Source: UBA2966 sp965242505 (GTDB lineage Bacteria; Pseudomonadota; Alphaproteobacteria; UBA2966). Taken from it: DNA of 64,000 bases. Location: positions 682,001 through 746,000 of the forward strand of contig OZ251449.1 in the NCBI GenBank assembly GCA_965242505.1. Reading direction: 5' to 3'. The position numbers and the translations under genes were made by a program. Shown here piece by piece: positions 16,709-25,570 of this stretch. The notes below the pieces were generated by a model. It had not been told where the DNA came from and ran no database searches. It saw only the letters and a program-made list of their open reading frames with translations. Position 1 is the first letter of the stretch; every line of letters starts with the position of its first letter.

Positions 16709-17299
16709 ATGGTGGCTCTGGCGCAGAAGTTCGATACGGGCCTGAAAGGCCTGCTGAACACGGTCTGCTCGATTTTCATCGTCCTCATGGTGTTCTTCAC
16801 GGTGTGGACGGTGGTCATGCGGTACGTGTTCCTGAACGCCCCGTTCTGGAGTGACACGCTCACCATGTTCTTCAACGTCTGGATGGTGTTCCTGGCGCTC
16901 GCCATCACGGTGCGCGACCGCAACCACATCTCCATGACGATGCTCTACGAGATCCTGCCGCCCGTCGTCGGGTTCTCGTGCGAGTTCCTCTGGAACCTCC
17001 TGATCTGCGTCTTCGGGCTCTTCATCGCCATCTGGGGCTTCGACGCGGCGTGGAACGTGCCGGGCAAGTACTGGGAGTTCGGCTACATGTCCAAGAAGTG
17101 GCCGATGATGATCATGCCGACGGTCGGCGTCCTCATGTTCGTCATGGCGTTCATCGTCCTGATCGAGGACCTCATCCGGCTCAGGAAGGGGCAGATCGAG
17201 GTGCACGCCCACGAGCTCGAGGACATCGAGACGTACCAGCGCATGGCCGGCATCGACGCGGCCGACGTCGACGTCGAGGAAAGCGCCGACGCGCACTAG
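16709..17299 (+). CDS. TRAP transporter small permease subunit (DctQ type)
   Basis: A 196-residue protein with four membrane segments (about residues 18-40, 52-70, 85-108 and 130-155). It has the family pattern VWTVVMRYVFLNAPFWSDTL and FLALAITVRDRNHI. An acidic C-terminal tail follows the last helix (residues 165-196). It follows the large subunit by 67 bases, with a palindrome between. The binding protein is at 18826-19860, beyond a convergent gene. Confidence 0.88.
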   Translation: MVALAQKFDTGLKGLLNTVCSIFIVLMVFFTVWTVVMRYVFLNAPFWSDTLTMFFNVWMVFLALAITVRDRNHISMTMLYEILPPVVGFSCEFLWNLLICVFGLFIAIWGFDAAWNVPGKYWEFGYMSKKWPMMIMPTVGVLMFVMAFIVLIEDLIRLRKGQIEVHAHELEDIETYQRMAGIDAADVDVEESADAH

Positions 17300-17345
17300 A
17301 ATCGGGGAAGCGGGCGAGACTCCCGGCGGGGCCGCGGTTCCGAAC

Positions 17346-18596
17346 CTATCCGCCGTAGGTGACGGCCCGTTCTACGGCCCGGACGGTTCCCGACCTCGCC
17401 TCCTCGACGGACCGGGCCAGATCGGAGAGATACCGGTCGACGATCGGCACGTGGGTCATCGTCGGCATACCCATGTGAATGGCGCGCGGGTCGGCCGACG
17501 GCGTGACGAACCAGCCCCGGTTCGTCATGGCCTCGGCGACGGCGAGGATGTCGTAATCCTCCGAAGCGTACGAGAAGATCGTGAGCGGAGGGTCTCCGAC
17601 GATCTTCAGTCCGTCGATGGCGGCGATGCCCGCCTTCAGTCGGTCGACCGCGTCCAGAATCTCGCCGGCTATTCGCAGATAACCGTCCCGTCCGAGATAG
17701 CTCAGCACGGCCCAGGCGGCGGCGATCGGCCCGCCCGGGCGCGAACCCGGGATCGTCGGCGAGGCGTAGCGGCCGCGCGGCCACTCGTCGAACTCGAACA
17801 CCTGGTATTCGCGGTGAGCCCGGTCCGCAAGCAGAAAGGTCGACGCGCCCTTGGCGGTGAAGCCGTACTTGTGCAGGTCGGCGGACATCGACATGACCCC
17901 CGGCGTCGAGAAGTCGAAGGGGGGAACGGGGCGGCCGAGCTCCCGGGCGAACGGGGCGATGAACCCGCCGACGCAGGCGTCGACGTGCAGCCACAGGTTC
18001 CTGTCCCGGGCCAGTTCGGCGATGTCGGATACGGGATCGATGACGCCGTGGGCGAACTGCGGGGCGGAGGCGGCCAGCATGATGGTCCGGTCGTCGATCG
18101 CCTCGGCCATGCGGTCGACGTCGGCGCGAAAATCGTCGCCGATCGGCGCGCGTTTCACTCCGACGCCGAGGTAGTGCGCCGCCTTGTCGAACGCCGGGTG
18201 GGCGCTGTAGGGCGCGACGACGACGGGCTCCTTCACGCCGGGATGCGCGTCCCGCGCCCAGTCCCGCGCGGTCTTGACCCCCATCAGGATGCTTTCGGTG
18301 CCGCCGGACGTCATGCTGCCCGCGGCGTCGTCCCCGCCGTTGAGCAACCCCAGCGTCCAGGCGATCACGTCGTTCTCCAGGCGCGCGAGGCTGGGAAACG
18401 CGCCGGGTCCGAGCGCGTTCTCGGAGAAATACATGCGGGAGGCGTCCTTGGCGATCTCCAGTACGTCGTCGCCGCCGAAATGGGTGTAGAGGCCGGTACG
18501 GCCGCCGCGCCAGTCGACGTCTCCGTCTTTCCGGGCCTCGAGCTCGGCGAGGACGTCCTCGCGCGTTCGGCCCCTGGGTGGAAATCGGTTGGTCAT
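17346..18596 (-). CDS. PLP-dependent decarboxylase / sphingosine-phosphate lyase-like protein
   Basis: A 416-residue fold-type I PLP enzyme of the group II decarboxylase/sphinganine-1-phosphate lyase family. Visible motifs are MTSGGTESILMGVKTARDWA, LHVDACVGGFIAPF (the Asp contacting the PLP ring nitrogen) and MSADLHKYGFTAKGAS with the PLP-binding Lys. It lies on the opposite strand between the TRAP membrane genes and the TRAP binding protein, convergent with DctQ and divergent from the binding protein. Whether it acts on the transported compound is unknown. Confidence 0.82.
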   Translation of the reverse strand: MTNRFPPRGRTREDVLAELEARKDGDVDWRGGRTGLYTHFGGDDVLEIAKDASRMYFSENALGPGAFPSLARLENDVIAWTLGLLNGGDDAAGSMTSGGTESILMGVKTARDWARDAHPGVKEPVVVAPYSAHPAFDKAAHYLGVGVKRAPIGDDFRADVDRMAEAIDDRTIMLAASAPQFAHGVIDPVSDIAELARDRNLWLHVDACVGGFIAPFARELGRPVPPFDFSTPGVMSMSADLHKYGFTAKGASTFLLADRAHREYQVFEFDEWPRGRYASPTIPGSRPGGPIAAAWAVLSYLGRDGYLRIAGEILDAVDRLKAGIAAIDGLKIVGDPPLTIFSYASEDYDILAVAEAMTNRGWFVTPSADPRAIHMGMPTMTHVPIVDRYLSDLARSVEEARSGTVRAVERAVTYGG

Positions 18597-18654
18597 GAGC
18601 CGTTCCTTCGTTCGAATCGTGGAGGGCGCAGGCGTATTTTAGTCATTTCGACAC

Positions 18655-18683
18655 TGGACGGGGCGGGTTCGGATGTGGATAAT
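18655..18683 (+). promoter_or_regulatory. promoter candidate for the TRAP binding protein
   Basis: TGGACG (18655-18660) and GATAAT (18678-18683) are separated by 17 bases in the divergent spacer before the binding-protein gene. Both are fair matches to the -35 and -10 consensus. A leader of about 135 bases would follow. Confidence 0.35.
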
Positions 18684-18825
18684 CCCGTCCGTTGCGACGG
18701 GCGCCTCTCCGTTTCCTCACCGGTCGGGCTCGTGTCTGGCCGGGAACGAACAGGGTGAAACGCCCGCGGTCGGTCGCGCGAAACGGACTGACTGGCACTA
18801 GAACCAACTGGGAGGTAAGACAGTT

Positions 18826-19860
18826 ATGTTGAGAAAGACTTTGATCGCGGTTGCCGGCGCGGCCGTGTTGGCCGCGAGCGGCAGCGCCATCGCCCAGCAG
18901 AAGCTCGTCCTCGGCACCGTGCAGGGACCGCCGACGGGCTTCGGGATCGCGCTTCTCGACCACTTCATCCCGCGCGTCGAGAAGTATTCGCAAGGCAAGG
19001 CGTTCGTCGAGTTCGACGGTCCCAGCGCCATCTGCGTCGAGCACCAGTGCGTCGAGCAGATGCAGCAGGACCTGATCCAGATCGCGACGTCCTCGACGGA
19101 GAACATCGGTTCGTTCGGCCGCGTCTTCGACGTGATCAACCTGCCGTACTTCTTCCGCGACCTCGAGTGGGCGGACATCATCCTCAACGAATGGCTCGCC
19201 GAGTGGCTCGACAAGGAGTCGCGCGAGAAGATGAACGTCGGCGCGCCGGCCGTCGTGCCGTGCGGCGGCTTCCGCCAGCTCGCCAACAACGTCCGCCGGG
19301 TCGCGAAGCCCGCCGATCTGAAGGGCATCAAGATCCGCGTCACCAAGAGCCCCACGGCCTACGAGCTGATCAAGGGCTGGGGCGGCATCGCGGTTCCCTA
19401 CGACTGGGCGCAGCTCTACCAGGGCATGCAGGCCGGCGTGGTGAACGGCTTCTACATTCCCGACGGCTGGACGGTTCACGTCAAGCTGAACGAGGTGGCG
19501 CCGTACATCACCGAGACCGGCGGCTCCTATACGGGTTGCGGTCTGTGGACGTCGCACGAGCACCAGGGCAAGTGGGACAAGGACATCGCCCGCGCCGTGA
19601 ACATGGCCGGCAACGATCTGCAACACGGCCTCGTCTACGAGATCGACCGCCAGTGGCTCAAGACCGCCACGATCGAGCTCAAGGAATGCTGCGACGTGTA
19701 CTACCCGACGGACGAGGAGATGCTCGAGTGGTTCGCGGGTTCGCTCCACGCCTGGGTCGAGGCCAAGGGAACCTATCCCACCGAGATCGCGGAGCGCGCG
19801 CTCAAGCAACAGGGCATGGACGAGTTCGTCGCCGTGCTCAAGGACGCCGGCGCCCTCTAG
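18826..19860 (+). CDS. TRAP transporter substrate-binding protein (DctP type)
   Basis: A 344-residue periplasmic protein with an N-terminal signal peptide (about residues 1-24, ending ASGSAIAQ). The DctP pattern is visible: LKGIKIRVTKSPTAYELIKG with the conserved substrate-clamping Arg, YQGMQAGVVNGFYIP and the long helical C-terminal part. A good GGAGGT ribosome site precedes the ATG. It is separated from its likely membrane partners (15352-17299) by a gene on the other strand and has its own promoter-like sequence and terminator, consistent with high expression of the binding protein. Confidence 0.9.
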   Translation: MLRKTLIAVAGAAVLAASGSAIAQQKLVLGTVQGPPTGFGIALLDHFIPRVEKYSQGKAFVEFDGPSAICVEHQCVEQMQQDLIQIATSSTENIGSFGRVFDVINLPYFFRDLEWADIILNEWLAEWLDKESREKMNVGAPAVVPCGGFRQLANNVRRVAKPADLKGIKIRVTKSPTAYELIKGWGGIAVPYDWAQLYQGMQAGVVNGFYIPDGWTVHVKLNEVAPYITETGGSYTGCGLWTSHEHQGKWDKDIARAVNMAGNDLQHGLVYEIDRQWLKTATIELKECCDVYYPTDEEMLEWFAGSLHAWVEAKGTYPTEIAERALKQQGMDEFVAVLKDAGAL

Positions 19861-19882
19861 GTCCCGGTTCCGATCCGAGATC

Positions 19883-19912
19883 GGGGGCGCGCCGAGGCGC
19901 GCCCCCTTTTTC
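19883..19912 (+). terminator. intrinsic terminator after the TRAP binding protein
   Basis: GGGGGCGCGCC and GGCGCGCCCCC pair perfectly around GA and are followed by five T residues, 22 bases after the stop codon. The innermost pairs must open to form the loop. Confidence 0.9.
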
Positions 19913-19937
19913 TCCGTCGCTCCCTCGTCTTTGACGC

Positions 19938-19964
19938 TTGAGAATCGCTCTCTCCACGTATAAC
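19938..19964 (+). promoter_or_regulatory. promoter candidate for the lipoprotein gene
   Basis: TTGAGA and TATAAC with a 15-base spacer, just downstream of the preceding terminator and about 110 bases before the lipoprotein ATG. TTGACG at 19931-19936 is an alternative -35 but its spacing is too long. Confidence 0.4.
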
Positions 19965-20074
19965 CTGCGGTCTCGCGTCCGGACTCCGCCAGGGGAACCG
20001 GACGAACCAGCCGTGACGCCCATGAGGGGCGTTGTAGCGACGAGGACCAAGGAGACTCGACGAGGAGGCGTTCC

Positions 20075-20491
20075 ATGATCAGCAAAGTTCTCTCTACGAT
20101 TGGAGTCGCGTTCGTTGCTTCCCTGTTGCTGGCCGGTTGCGACGAGGCGGCGCAGGAGGCGAGCAAGGCCGAACCGGCGAAGCAGGAAGAGAAGTCCGCG
20201 GCATCCGGATCGTCCTCGCAGCAACCGGTCGAGATGGGCGGTTCGATGAAGGACGAGTCCGAGCTGACCGAGGAGGAGAAGAAGCAGCTCGAAATGGCGC
20301 AGAAGCTCCACAAGGCCACGGACTGCGGCGGGTTCGACCAGACCTGCACCCACCAGCAGGAAGTGAACCTTTACGCCATCAAGGACGAGAAGGCGGAAAA
20401 GGCCGGGACCGCGACACTGACGCGGACCAACGACGGCCGGCAGCCCGGCGGCGGCCTGTGGTCGAAGCTCAAGAAGAAGGAAGCGGAGTAG
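20075..20491 (+). CDS. small predicted lipoprotein, function unknown
   Basis: A 138-residue protein with a lipoprotein signal peptide: hydrophobic segment followed by the lipobox LLAGC (Cys near residue 23). The mature part is very polar: an Ala/Lys/Glu/Ser-rich linker (residues 24-70), a Glu/Lys helix (ELTEEEKKQLEMAQKLHK), then a short domain with two Cys (DCGGFDQTC) that could form a disulfide, and a basic tail. No family recognised. It stands alone between two terminators. Confidence 0.75.
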   Translation: MISKVLSTIGVAFVASLLLAGCDEAAQEASKAEPAKQEEKSAASGSSSQQPVEMGGSMKDESELTEEEKKQLEMAQKLHKATDCGGFDQTCTHQQEVNLYAIKDEKAEKAGTATLTRTNDGRQPGGGLWSKLKKKEAE

Positions 20492-20544
20492 CCGTTTCGC
20501 GCGCGAGCGTTCTCGCGGAACGACCGGATGCTCCGGTCGTGATG

Positions 20545-20572
20545 ACGGGGCCGCGCCGCGGCCCCGTTTTTT
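20545..20572 (+). terminator. intrinsic terminator after the lipoprotein gene
   Basis: ACGGGGCCGC, loop GCC and GCGGCCCCGT form a strong stem followed by a T-run. A second perfect hairpin (CGACCGGA TGC TCCGGTCG) lies just upstream at 20521-20539. Confidence 0.9.
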
Positions 20573-20611
20573 CATGCGCGCGAAGGATGCGCGGGGCGTT
20601 GCGGGGCCGCG

Positions 20612-21943
20612 TGAGCAACCGGATAGATGGGTAACACTATAGACCGGATACATGGGTAACAGTGTTCCCGGTCTGTCCCGCTTCCGTGCGGCCCGGCCGG
20701 GCCGCACGGAAGCGGTGTAGCTTCTTCGACCTCCGATCGATGATCCCGAGGTCGACATCCGCGAAGCGGACGATCCAGTCGCCCCCGTCGGTCTCGGCCA
20801 CGCCCACAGGCTCGCCCCTCAGCGTCTCGCTGATGAAGACCAGGTCGCCGCCCCACTTGATGGAGCCATCGGTGCGGACCCGGCGCATCGCGTGCTCGGC
20901 ATCGTACCAAGGCTCCTCCAGGCGCTCGGGATGACGCCGCGACGACGACCGGTAGAACGTCGCAGGCGGCTTCTGCCCCAGGGCCTCGTGCGGACGATGG
21001 GCGTTGAAGTCCTGGCGGAAGCGGTCGAAGCGGGCCTGTTGCGCGGCCGCCGTCGCCGCCGGCGGCGTCGCGGTCTCGGCCTTCAACGTCCGATGCATCC
21101 GCTCATGCCTCCCGTTCTGCTGCGGCTGACCCCGCGCAATCCGCTCCACCGCGATCCCGGCCTTGATCCACTCCACCGACAGACGCGACAGACCCCCAGC
21201 CCCCGGACCGGCGAACGGCGCCCCGTTGTCCGAACGGATGGCCTCGGGAACCCCGTAGCGCCGGAACACCCGCCCCACCGCCGCCCCCACCGCTGCGGTC
21301 TGCGGCGGGACGATGACGCACGCCAGCAGAAAGCGGCTGTAGGCGTCGGTGATCGTCAGCGGATCGCAGCGGACGCCGTCGCGGGTGCGAAACCACCCCT
21401 TGAAGTCGATACACCACACGTCGTTGGGAGCCGCCACAGGGCGGAACGGACGACACGGAGCCGCCATCCGACGGCGCCGGCGACGGCGCGCCACCAGACC
21501 CTCCGCCCGCAGCAGGTCGCCCATCGTGCTGGCCGCCGGCCACGCCACCTCGGGGCGCTGACTCACCAACACCGCCCGCAGCTTGCGCGGACCCCAGTGC
21601 GGACGCGTGCGGCGCAAGGCGACGATCGCCTCGGCCACCGACGGCGCCATCGACCGACCATGGCGACGCGGCGCACGCGACCGATCGACCAGACCCTCCG
21701 GGCCGTCGCCGCGATACCGACCAAGCCACTTGTACCCGGTCTTGCGGCTGATGCCGTAGTGCTCGCACAGCGCCGTCATCGACCACTCGCCACGCAGATA
21801 ATCGGCAACGAAAACCAGCTTCTCGTCCATCGGACAGGTCTCCTTCCAGGGCATCGGCCGCACCTCCCGCACCTCCCGACCAACCCTCTAACCTGTTACC
21901 CATGTATCCGGTCTGAACTGTTACCTTTCTATCCGGTCTGTAC
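20612..21943 (-). mobile_element. IS481-family insertion sequence, copy 1
   Basis: About 1.33 kb. Each end carries two tandem repeats about 25 bases apart: an outer ACCGGATAGATGGGTAACA and an inner ACCGGATACATGGGTAACAG on the left, with matching inverted copies on the right (one outer copy reads GATAGAAAGG). One transposase gene fills the inside. The right flank runs into a module B repeat. A second copy at 61991-63331 differs by a 9-base unit and scattered substitutions. Confidence 0.85.
20637..21854 (-). CDS. IS481-family transposase
   Basis: A 405-residue transposase. The N-terminal helix-turn-helix (ALCEHYGISRKTGYKWLGRY) is followed by a DDE integrase core: Asp in DVWCIDFKGWF, Asp in AIRSDNGAPFAG and Glu in QNGRHERMHRTLK. 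The start at MPWKETCPMD is preceded by GGGAGGTG; a second in-frame ATG (MDEKL) also has a good ribosome site. The gene looks intact. Its stop codon falls between the two left terminal repeats. Confidence 0.9.
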   Translation of the reverse strand: MPWKETCPMDEKLVFVADYLRGEWSMTALCEHYGISRKTGYKWLGRYRGDGPEGLVDRSRAPRRHGRSMAPSVAEAIVALRRTRPHWGPRKLRAVLVSQRPEVAWPAASTMGDLLRAEGLVARRRRRRRMAAPCRPFRPVAAPNDVWCIDFKGWFRTRDGVRCDPLTITDAYSRFLLACVIVPPQTAAVGAAVGRVFRRYGVPEAIRSDNGAPFAGPGAGGLSRLSVEWIKAGIAVERIARGQPQQNGRHERMHRTLKAETATPPAATAAAQQARFDRFRQDFNAHRPHEALGQKPPATFYRSSSRRHPERLEEPWYDAEHAMRRVRTDGSIKWGGDLVFISETLRGEPVGVAETDGGDWIVRFADVDLGIIDRRSKKLHRFRAARPGRTEAGQTGNTVTHVSGL

Positions 21944-21950
21944 CATCCGG

Positions 21951-22187
21951 ACCCCCCTCCCGACCTCCCCCCTGTCAGGGGGGAGGAGGATCAACGGTCA
22001 GGGGGGAGGGGTGTGGGTGGTCAGGGGGGGAGGGGCGTCGACGGCCCTCCGTCCCTCTCGTTCTCCCTCTCCCTGGCAGGGGGAGGGTCGGGGTGGGGGT
22101 CGCGCCAGAGGGAGGGAGCGCGAACGGGGTCGGCGGCGCTCCCGTCGCCGGATGAGGCTTGCGGACGAGCAGTGCGGGAAATGCGGG
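21951..22187. repeat. mosaic repeat between the IS and the CoA-ligase operon
   Basis: Inverted module B (21951-21988), partial copies around 22000-22035, inverted module A (22061-22106), then a block also present at 25622-25690 (GCTTGCGGACGAGCAGT) and GGAAATGCGGG, which ends directly at the TAG stop of the ligase alpha gene. No gene seen in these 240 bases. Confidence 0.75.
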
Positions 22188-23105
22188 CTACGGACTCGAA
22201 CGTCCCGGTCGATCCGCCAGCGCCCGGTCCAGCAGTTCGGGGATCTCTCCCAGGCGGTAGGCGATCCGCGCGCCCGCCTCGGTCAGGAGCCTGCGCTTCG
22301 CCGACGCCGAGTCGCCCTCGGCGCGGATCATGGCCGCGACGTGGCCGAAGCTCAGCCCCTTCGGATGGCTCTCCTGAAAGACGCCGGCGATCAGCGCCAC
22401 GACCGGCTTGGAGATTTCTCCGTCGCGCATGGCGCGCGCCAGGCCTTGCTCGAGCTCGGAGCCGGGTTCGCCGTAGAACAGCATCGCGTCGGTGTCGGGG
22501 TCGGCCTCGAACTGGCGGGCGTATTCGGACATGTCGTTGCCGACGATGGGATCGCCGCCCATGGAGACGCAGGTGGAGACGCCGTAGCCGCCCGCCGCCA
22601 GCGCCGCGCTCAGCTCCGCCGACATCCCGCCGGAACGGGAGCACACGCCGACCCGCCCCGGCGCGTAGAGCTCGCCGGCCCGGTTTCCGCCGATGCCGCC
22701 GAGCTTGCTCTTGCCCGGGGAGATCACGCCGTTGGTGTTGAACCCGACCAGCCAGACGCCGGCGGCGCGGGTGGCGGCGACGGCAATCGCGGCGTCGTGC
22801 CGGGGCACGTTCTCCGTGAGCGCGACGATGATCCCGATTCCCGCGTCGACCGCCTCCAGCACGGCGTCCCTGACGCCCGAGGCCGGAACGTAGATCACCG
22901 ATGCCGTCGCGCCCGACGCCTCGACCGCGGCCTTGACGGTGTTGTGGACGGGAATGCCCTCGACGTCCTGCCCGCCCCGTCCGGGCGTCACCCCGGCCAC
23001 GACGTTGGCGCCGTAGGCCACGCAGTACCGGGTGTCGAAACGGCCCTGAGACCCCGTGATGCCCTGTACGACGACGCGCGTCGATTCGTCGATCAGAATG
23101 CTCAC
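22188..23105 (-). CDS. succinate/malate-CoA ligase alpha-like subunit
   Basis: A 305-residue protein of the succinyl-CoA synthetase alpha family. The N-terminal CoA-binding Rossmann domain begins RVVVQGITGSQGRFDTRYC; the ligase domain contains GRVGVCSRSGGMSAELSAAL and VALIAGVFQESHPKGLSFGH, where the phosphohistidine is expected. The GTG start overlaps the stop of the beta-like gene by 4 bases (GTGA). The pair could be a succinate-CoA or malate-CoA (MtkB-like) ligase; the acid substrate is not decided by the sequence. Confidence 0.85.
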   Translation of the reverse strand: MSILIDESTRVVVQGITGSQGRFDTRYCVAYGANVVAGVTPGRGGQDVEGIPVHNTVKAAVEASGATASVIYVPASGVRDAVLEAVDAGIGIIVALTENVPRHDAAIAVAATRAAGVWLVGFNTNGVISPGKSKLGGIGGNRAGELYAPGRVGVCSRSGGMSAELSAALAAGGYGVSTCVSMGGDPIVGNDMSEYARQFEADPDTDAMLFYGEPGSELEQGLARAMRDGEISKPVVALIAGVFQESHPKGLSFGHVAAMIRAEGDSASAKRRLLTEAGARIAYRLGEIPELLDRALADRPGRSSP

Positions 23106-24313
23106 GCCGCGTCCTCGCGGCCGGCCGCCTCGTTCGTGAGATCGACGACGAGCCTGACGGCGTCGTCGAGCGAGGTCCCGGGAGGCATGTAGCGCACGTC
23201 GGGGAACGCCTCGACCATGGCCCGCGCCTCGTCCTCGCCGGGGCCGAACACGCGGACCACGACGGGGAAGGTCCGGGCGTCGACCCCGTGCCGGCGGAGG
23301 GCCTCGCACAACGCGCCCACGAGGACGTTGCAGGGCAGGAGCTGAAGGTAGTTGAAACTCAGCAACAGGCTCCTGGTGTTCGGGTTCCGGAGGATGGCGT
23401 CGAGGACGGCGAGCGGCTTGTCGATCGACGGCGCGGGGCTGAAGTCCGTGTGGTTCGCCAGCCTGCCGCCGAAGTCGACCGCCATGTCGTGTTGCAGAAG
23501 GCTGGCGCCGCCGCCGCCCATGAGGACGCCGATGTCGCCGTCGAGCTCGGTATAGCGGAGGGCGCCGCCCGGCAGCGTCTCGTTGGCGCGCATCACGGCG
23601 AGCTCCCGCTCGTTCAGGATACGCCCCTCGGCGCCGAAACCGGATCCCTCGCCGGCCCAGTCGCGGTGGCGGAAGAGCGCGTTGTCGTCGATCTCCATCA
23701 TGGCGCCGACGAGGCCGACGCGGCCGTCCCCGTCGACGGCGAGGGGATTGCACTCGATCATGACGGCGTCGGCGTCGCGAAAGGCCCCGCAGAGCCGGGC
23801 TGAAAGCCGTCCGAGCCGGGCGAGCGCCGGTCCCTCGACGCCCGCCCGCTCCCACAGGCCGACGGCTTCCCACGGCCGCAAGCCCGTCAGGGGATCGACG
23901 TCCGCGGTTGCGACGGACTCCGGATCCCGTTCGAAGGTCTGCTCGATCTCGACGCCGCCGTGACGGCTGACGACGACCCTGGGCGCCCGGGGCCCGAAGG
24001 CGAAGCTCAGGTAGTACTCGGCGGCGGCGGGAAACCGCGCCTCGACGTAGACTGCCTCGACCGGATACCCGTTGACGGTCCGGCCGATCAGGGCGCCGGC
24101 CGCGTCCGCGGCCTCCTCGGGCGCGTCGACCAGACGGACGGCCCCGGCCTTGCCGCGCCTTCCCGTCGGCACGATCGCCTTCACCGCGACGCCGCCGCCC
24201 AGGCGTTCCGCGATGGCGGACGCCTCCGACGGGCTCGCCGCCGCGGCGCCTTCGGGGACGGGGAACCGGTTCTCCCGAAGCCAGGCCTTGACCTTGTCCT
24301 CCGTCAGCCGCAT
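23102..24313 (-). CDS. succinate/malate-CoA ligase beta-like subunit (ATP-grasp)
   Basis: A 403-residue ATP-grasp protein, normal beta-subunit length. Visible features are GGGVAVKAIVPTGRRGKAGA near the N-terminus, AVMIECNPLAVDGDGRVGLV (metal-binding) and a C-terminal CoA-ligase domain with DIGVLMGGGGASLLQHDMAV and NVLVGALCEALRRHG. It is more diverged from housekeeping SucC than the alpha subunit is from SucD, so a catabolic acid-CoA ligase is plausible. It starts 40 bases after the amidohydrolase gene on the same strand, making a three-gene operon. Confidence 0.82.
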   Translation of the reverse strand: MRLTEDKVKAWLRENRFPVPEGAAAASPSEASAIAERLGGGVAVKAIVPTGRRGKAGAVRLVDAPEEAADAAGALIGRTVNGYPVEAVYVEARFPAAAEYYLSFAFGPRAPRVVVSRHGGVEIEQTFERDPESVATADVDPLTGLRPWEAVGLWERAGVEGPALARLGRLSARLCGAFRDADAVMIECNPLAVDGDGRVGLVGAMMEIDDNALFRHRDWAGEGSGFGAEGRILNERELAVMRANETLPGGALRYTELDGDIGVLMGGGGASLLQHDMAVDFGGRLANHTDFSPAPSIDKPLAVLDAILRNPNTRSLLLSFNYLQLLPCNVLVGALCEALRRHGVDARTFPVVVRVFGPGEDEARAMVEAFPDVRYMPPGTSLDDAVRLVVDLTNEAAGREDAA

Positions 24314-24353
24314 CGGGGGGCTCGCCTGCCCGCGGGGCGGGGCGTCGGGACGT

Positions 24354-25250
24354 TCAAATCCGGTACGTCCGCGCCGCGTTGTCGTGGAACAGCTTCCGCT
24401 TCTCGGAATCGGAGAAGTCCTCCACGACCGACTTGAACGCGCCGAACAACGTGTCGTAGTCGCTCATGACGCTGTCGACGGGGAAGTTCGACGCGAACAT
24501 GCAGCGATCGACGCCGAAGACCTCGATACCGTCGAGAATGAACGTCCGGATGCTGTCCACCGACCAATGGAAGTCGGTCATGCCCAGCCCCGACAGCTTG
24601 AGCGAGACGTTCGGGCGCTCCGCCATCAGGCGCATGTTCGCCCGCCAGGCCTGGATGCCGGCGTAGTGGCGCTCGATCGGGAAGGCCATGTGCGCCAGGA
24701 CGATGGGGACGTCCGGATAACGGTCGGCGAGGCGGACCGTGTCTTTCGCCTGGTGGGCGCAGATCTGGTGGTCGAAGGACAAACCGTGTTTCCCGAGGAG
24801 TCCGAAGTTGTCCAGCCAGGTCCCGTCGTTCAGCAGATCCGTCGGCGCGAGATCGAGCAGAGGCTCCGCCGGGTGGCGGCTCGCGATCTGGCGGATGCCG
24901 CGAAAGTTGGGGAACTCCGCGTGTTCCTCCAGGTGGCGTTCGCAATCGGGCGACGTGAAGTCCACCCAGCCGACGATGGCGTGGGGAAAGCCCCGCGAGT
25001 CGGGATCGTCGGCCACGCCTTGCAGCCAGCGGGTCTCGCCCACCGGATCGTCGTGGTCGTAGTTGGCCTGCACGTGAACGGACTTGACGACGTTCTGGTT
25101 CCGGGCGTCCGCAAGGAAGTCCTCGACGAGGTAGTTCTTTCGGAGCCTGGCGTTCGGTCCCCAGATGCGAACCGATTCGGGGCCCTTCATGTGGGGATAA
25201 TGATGATTCTCGATGTCCCAGAGGTGATGATGCGCGTCGATGATCTGCAT
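24354..25250 (-). CDS. amidohydrolase-2 family metal-dependent hydrolase
   Basis: A 298-residue protein of the COG3618 type (lactonase / amidohydrolase-related). It begins MQIIDAHHHLWDIENHHYPH, the metal-binding HxH motif, and has HGLSFDHQICAHQ, VPIVLAHMAFP and CMFASNFPVDSVMSDYD, which hold the remaining ligands. The start has GGAGG about 8 bases upstream. It heads the operon with the CoA-ligase-like pair, suggesting a small catabolic route in which a lactone or cyclic amide is opened and the acid is activated with CoA. That pathway is inference. Confidence 0.82.
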   Translation of the reverse strand: MQIIDAHHHLWDIENHHYPHMKGPESVRIWGPNARLRKNYLVEDFLADARNQNVVKSVHVQANYDHDDPVGETRWLQGVADDPDSRGFPHAIVGWVDFTSPDCERHLEEHAEFPNFRGIRQIASRHPAEPLLDLAPTDLLNDGTWLDNFGLLGKHGLSFDHQICAHQAKDTVRLADRYPDVPIVLAHMAFPIERHYAGIQAWRANMRLMAERPNVSLKLSGLGMTDFHWSVDSIRTFILDGIEVFGVDRCMFASNFPVDSVMSDYDTLFGAFKSVVEDFSDSEKRKLFHDNAARTYRI

Positions 25251-25408
25251 CGTCGGAAGGCCTCCAGGCGGCAAGGGAGGTATCGGCGGACTTCGCCGCC
25301 GGCGCGGAAACGGGTCGGGACCCGAGGCTAGAAGAAAAAGGCGGGCGGCGGCAAGGCCGTGTCCTCGTTCGATACGTATGAGACGCCGCGTGGGCCGCGC
25401 GGACGGGT

Positions 25409-25510
25409 CGCCCGCATTTCTCATACCGGCAGGGATCGAGGATCGCGCGGCGTTGCGGGACCGCGCGATCCACCCCCCTCCCGACCTCCCCCCTGTCAGG
25501 GGGGGAGGAG
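25409..25510. repeat. mosaic repeat (CCCGCATTTCTCAT, GGACCGCG and B modules)
   Basis: CCCGCATTTCTCATACCGG opens the unit, GCGTTGCGGGACCGCG follows and module B closes it. CCCGCA at the start can pair with TGCGGG about 45 bases later. Here the first module does not follow a gene's stop codon. Confidence 0.75.
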
Positions 25511-25570
25511 TGTAGGTGGCTCCCCCCTGCCAGGGGGAGGGGAGCGCACGGGGCGGGGCGGGGCGTCGCC

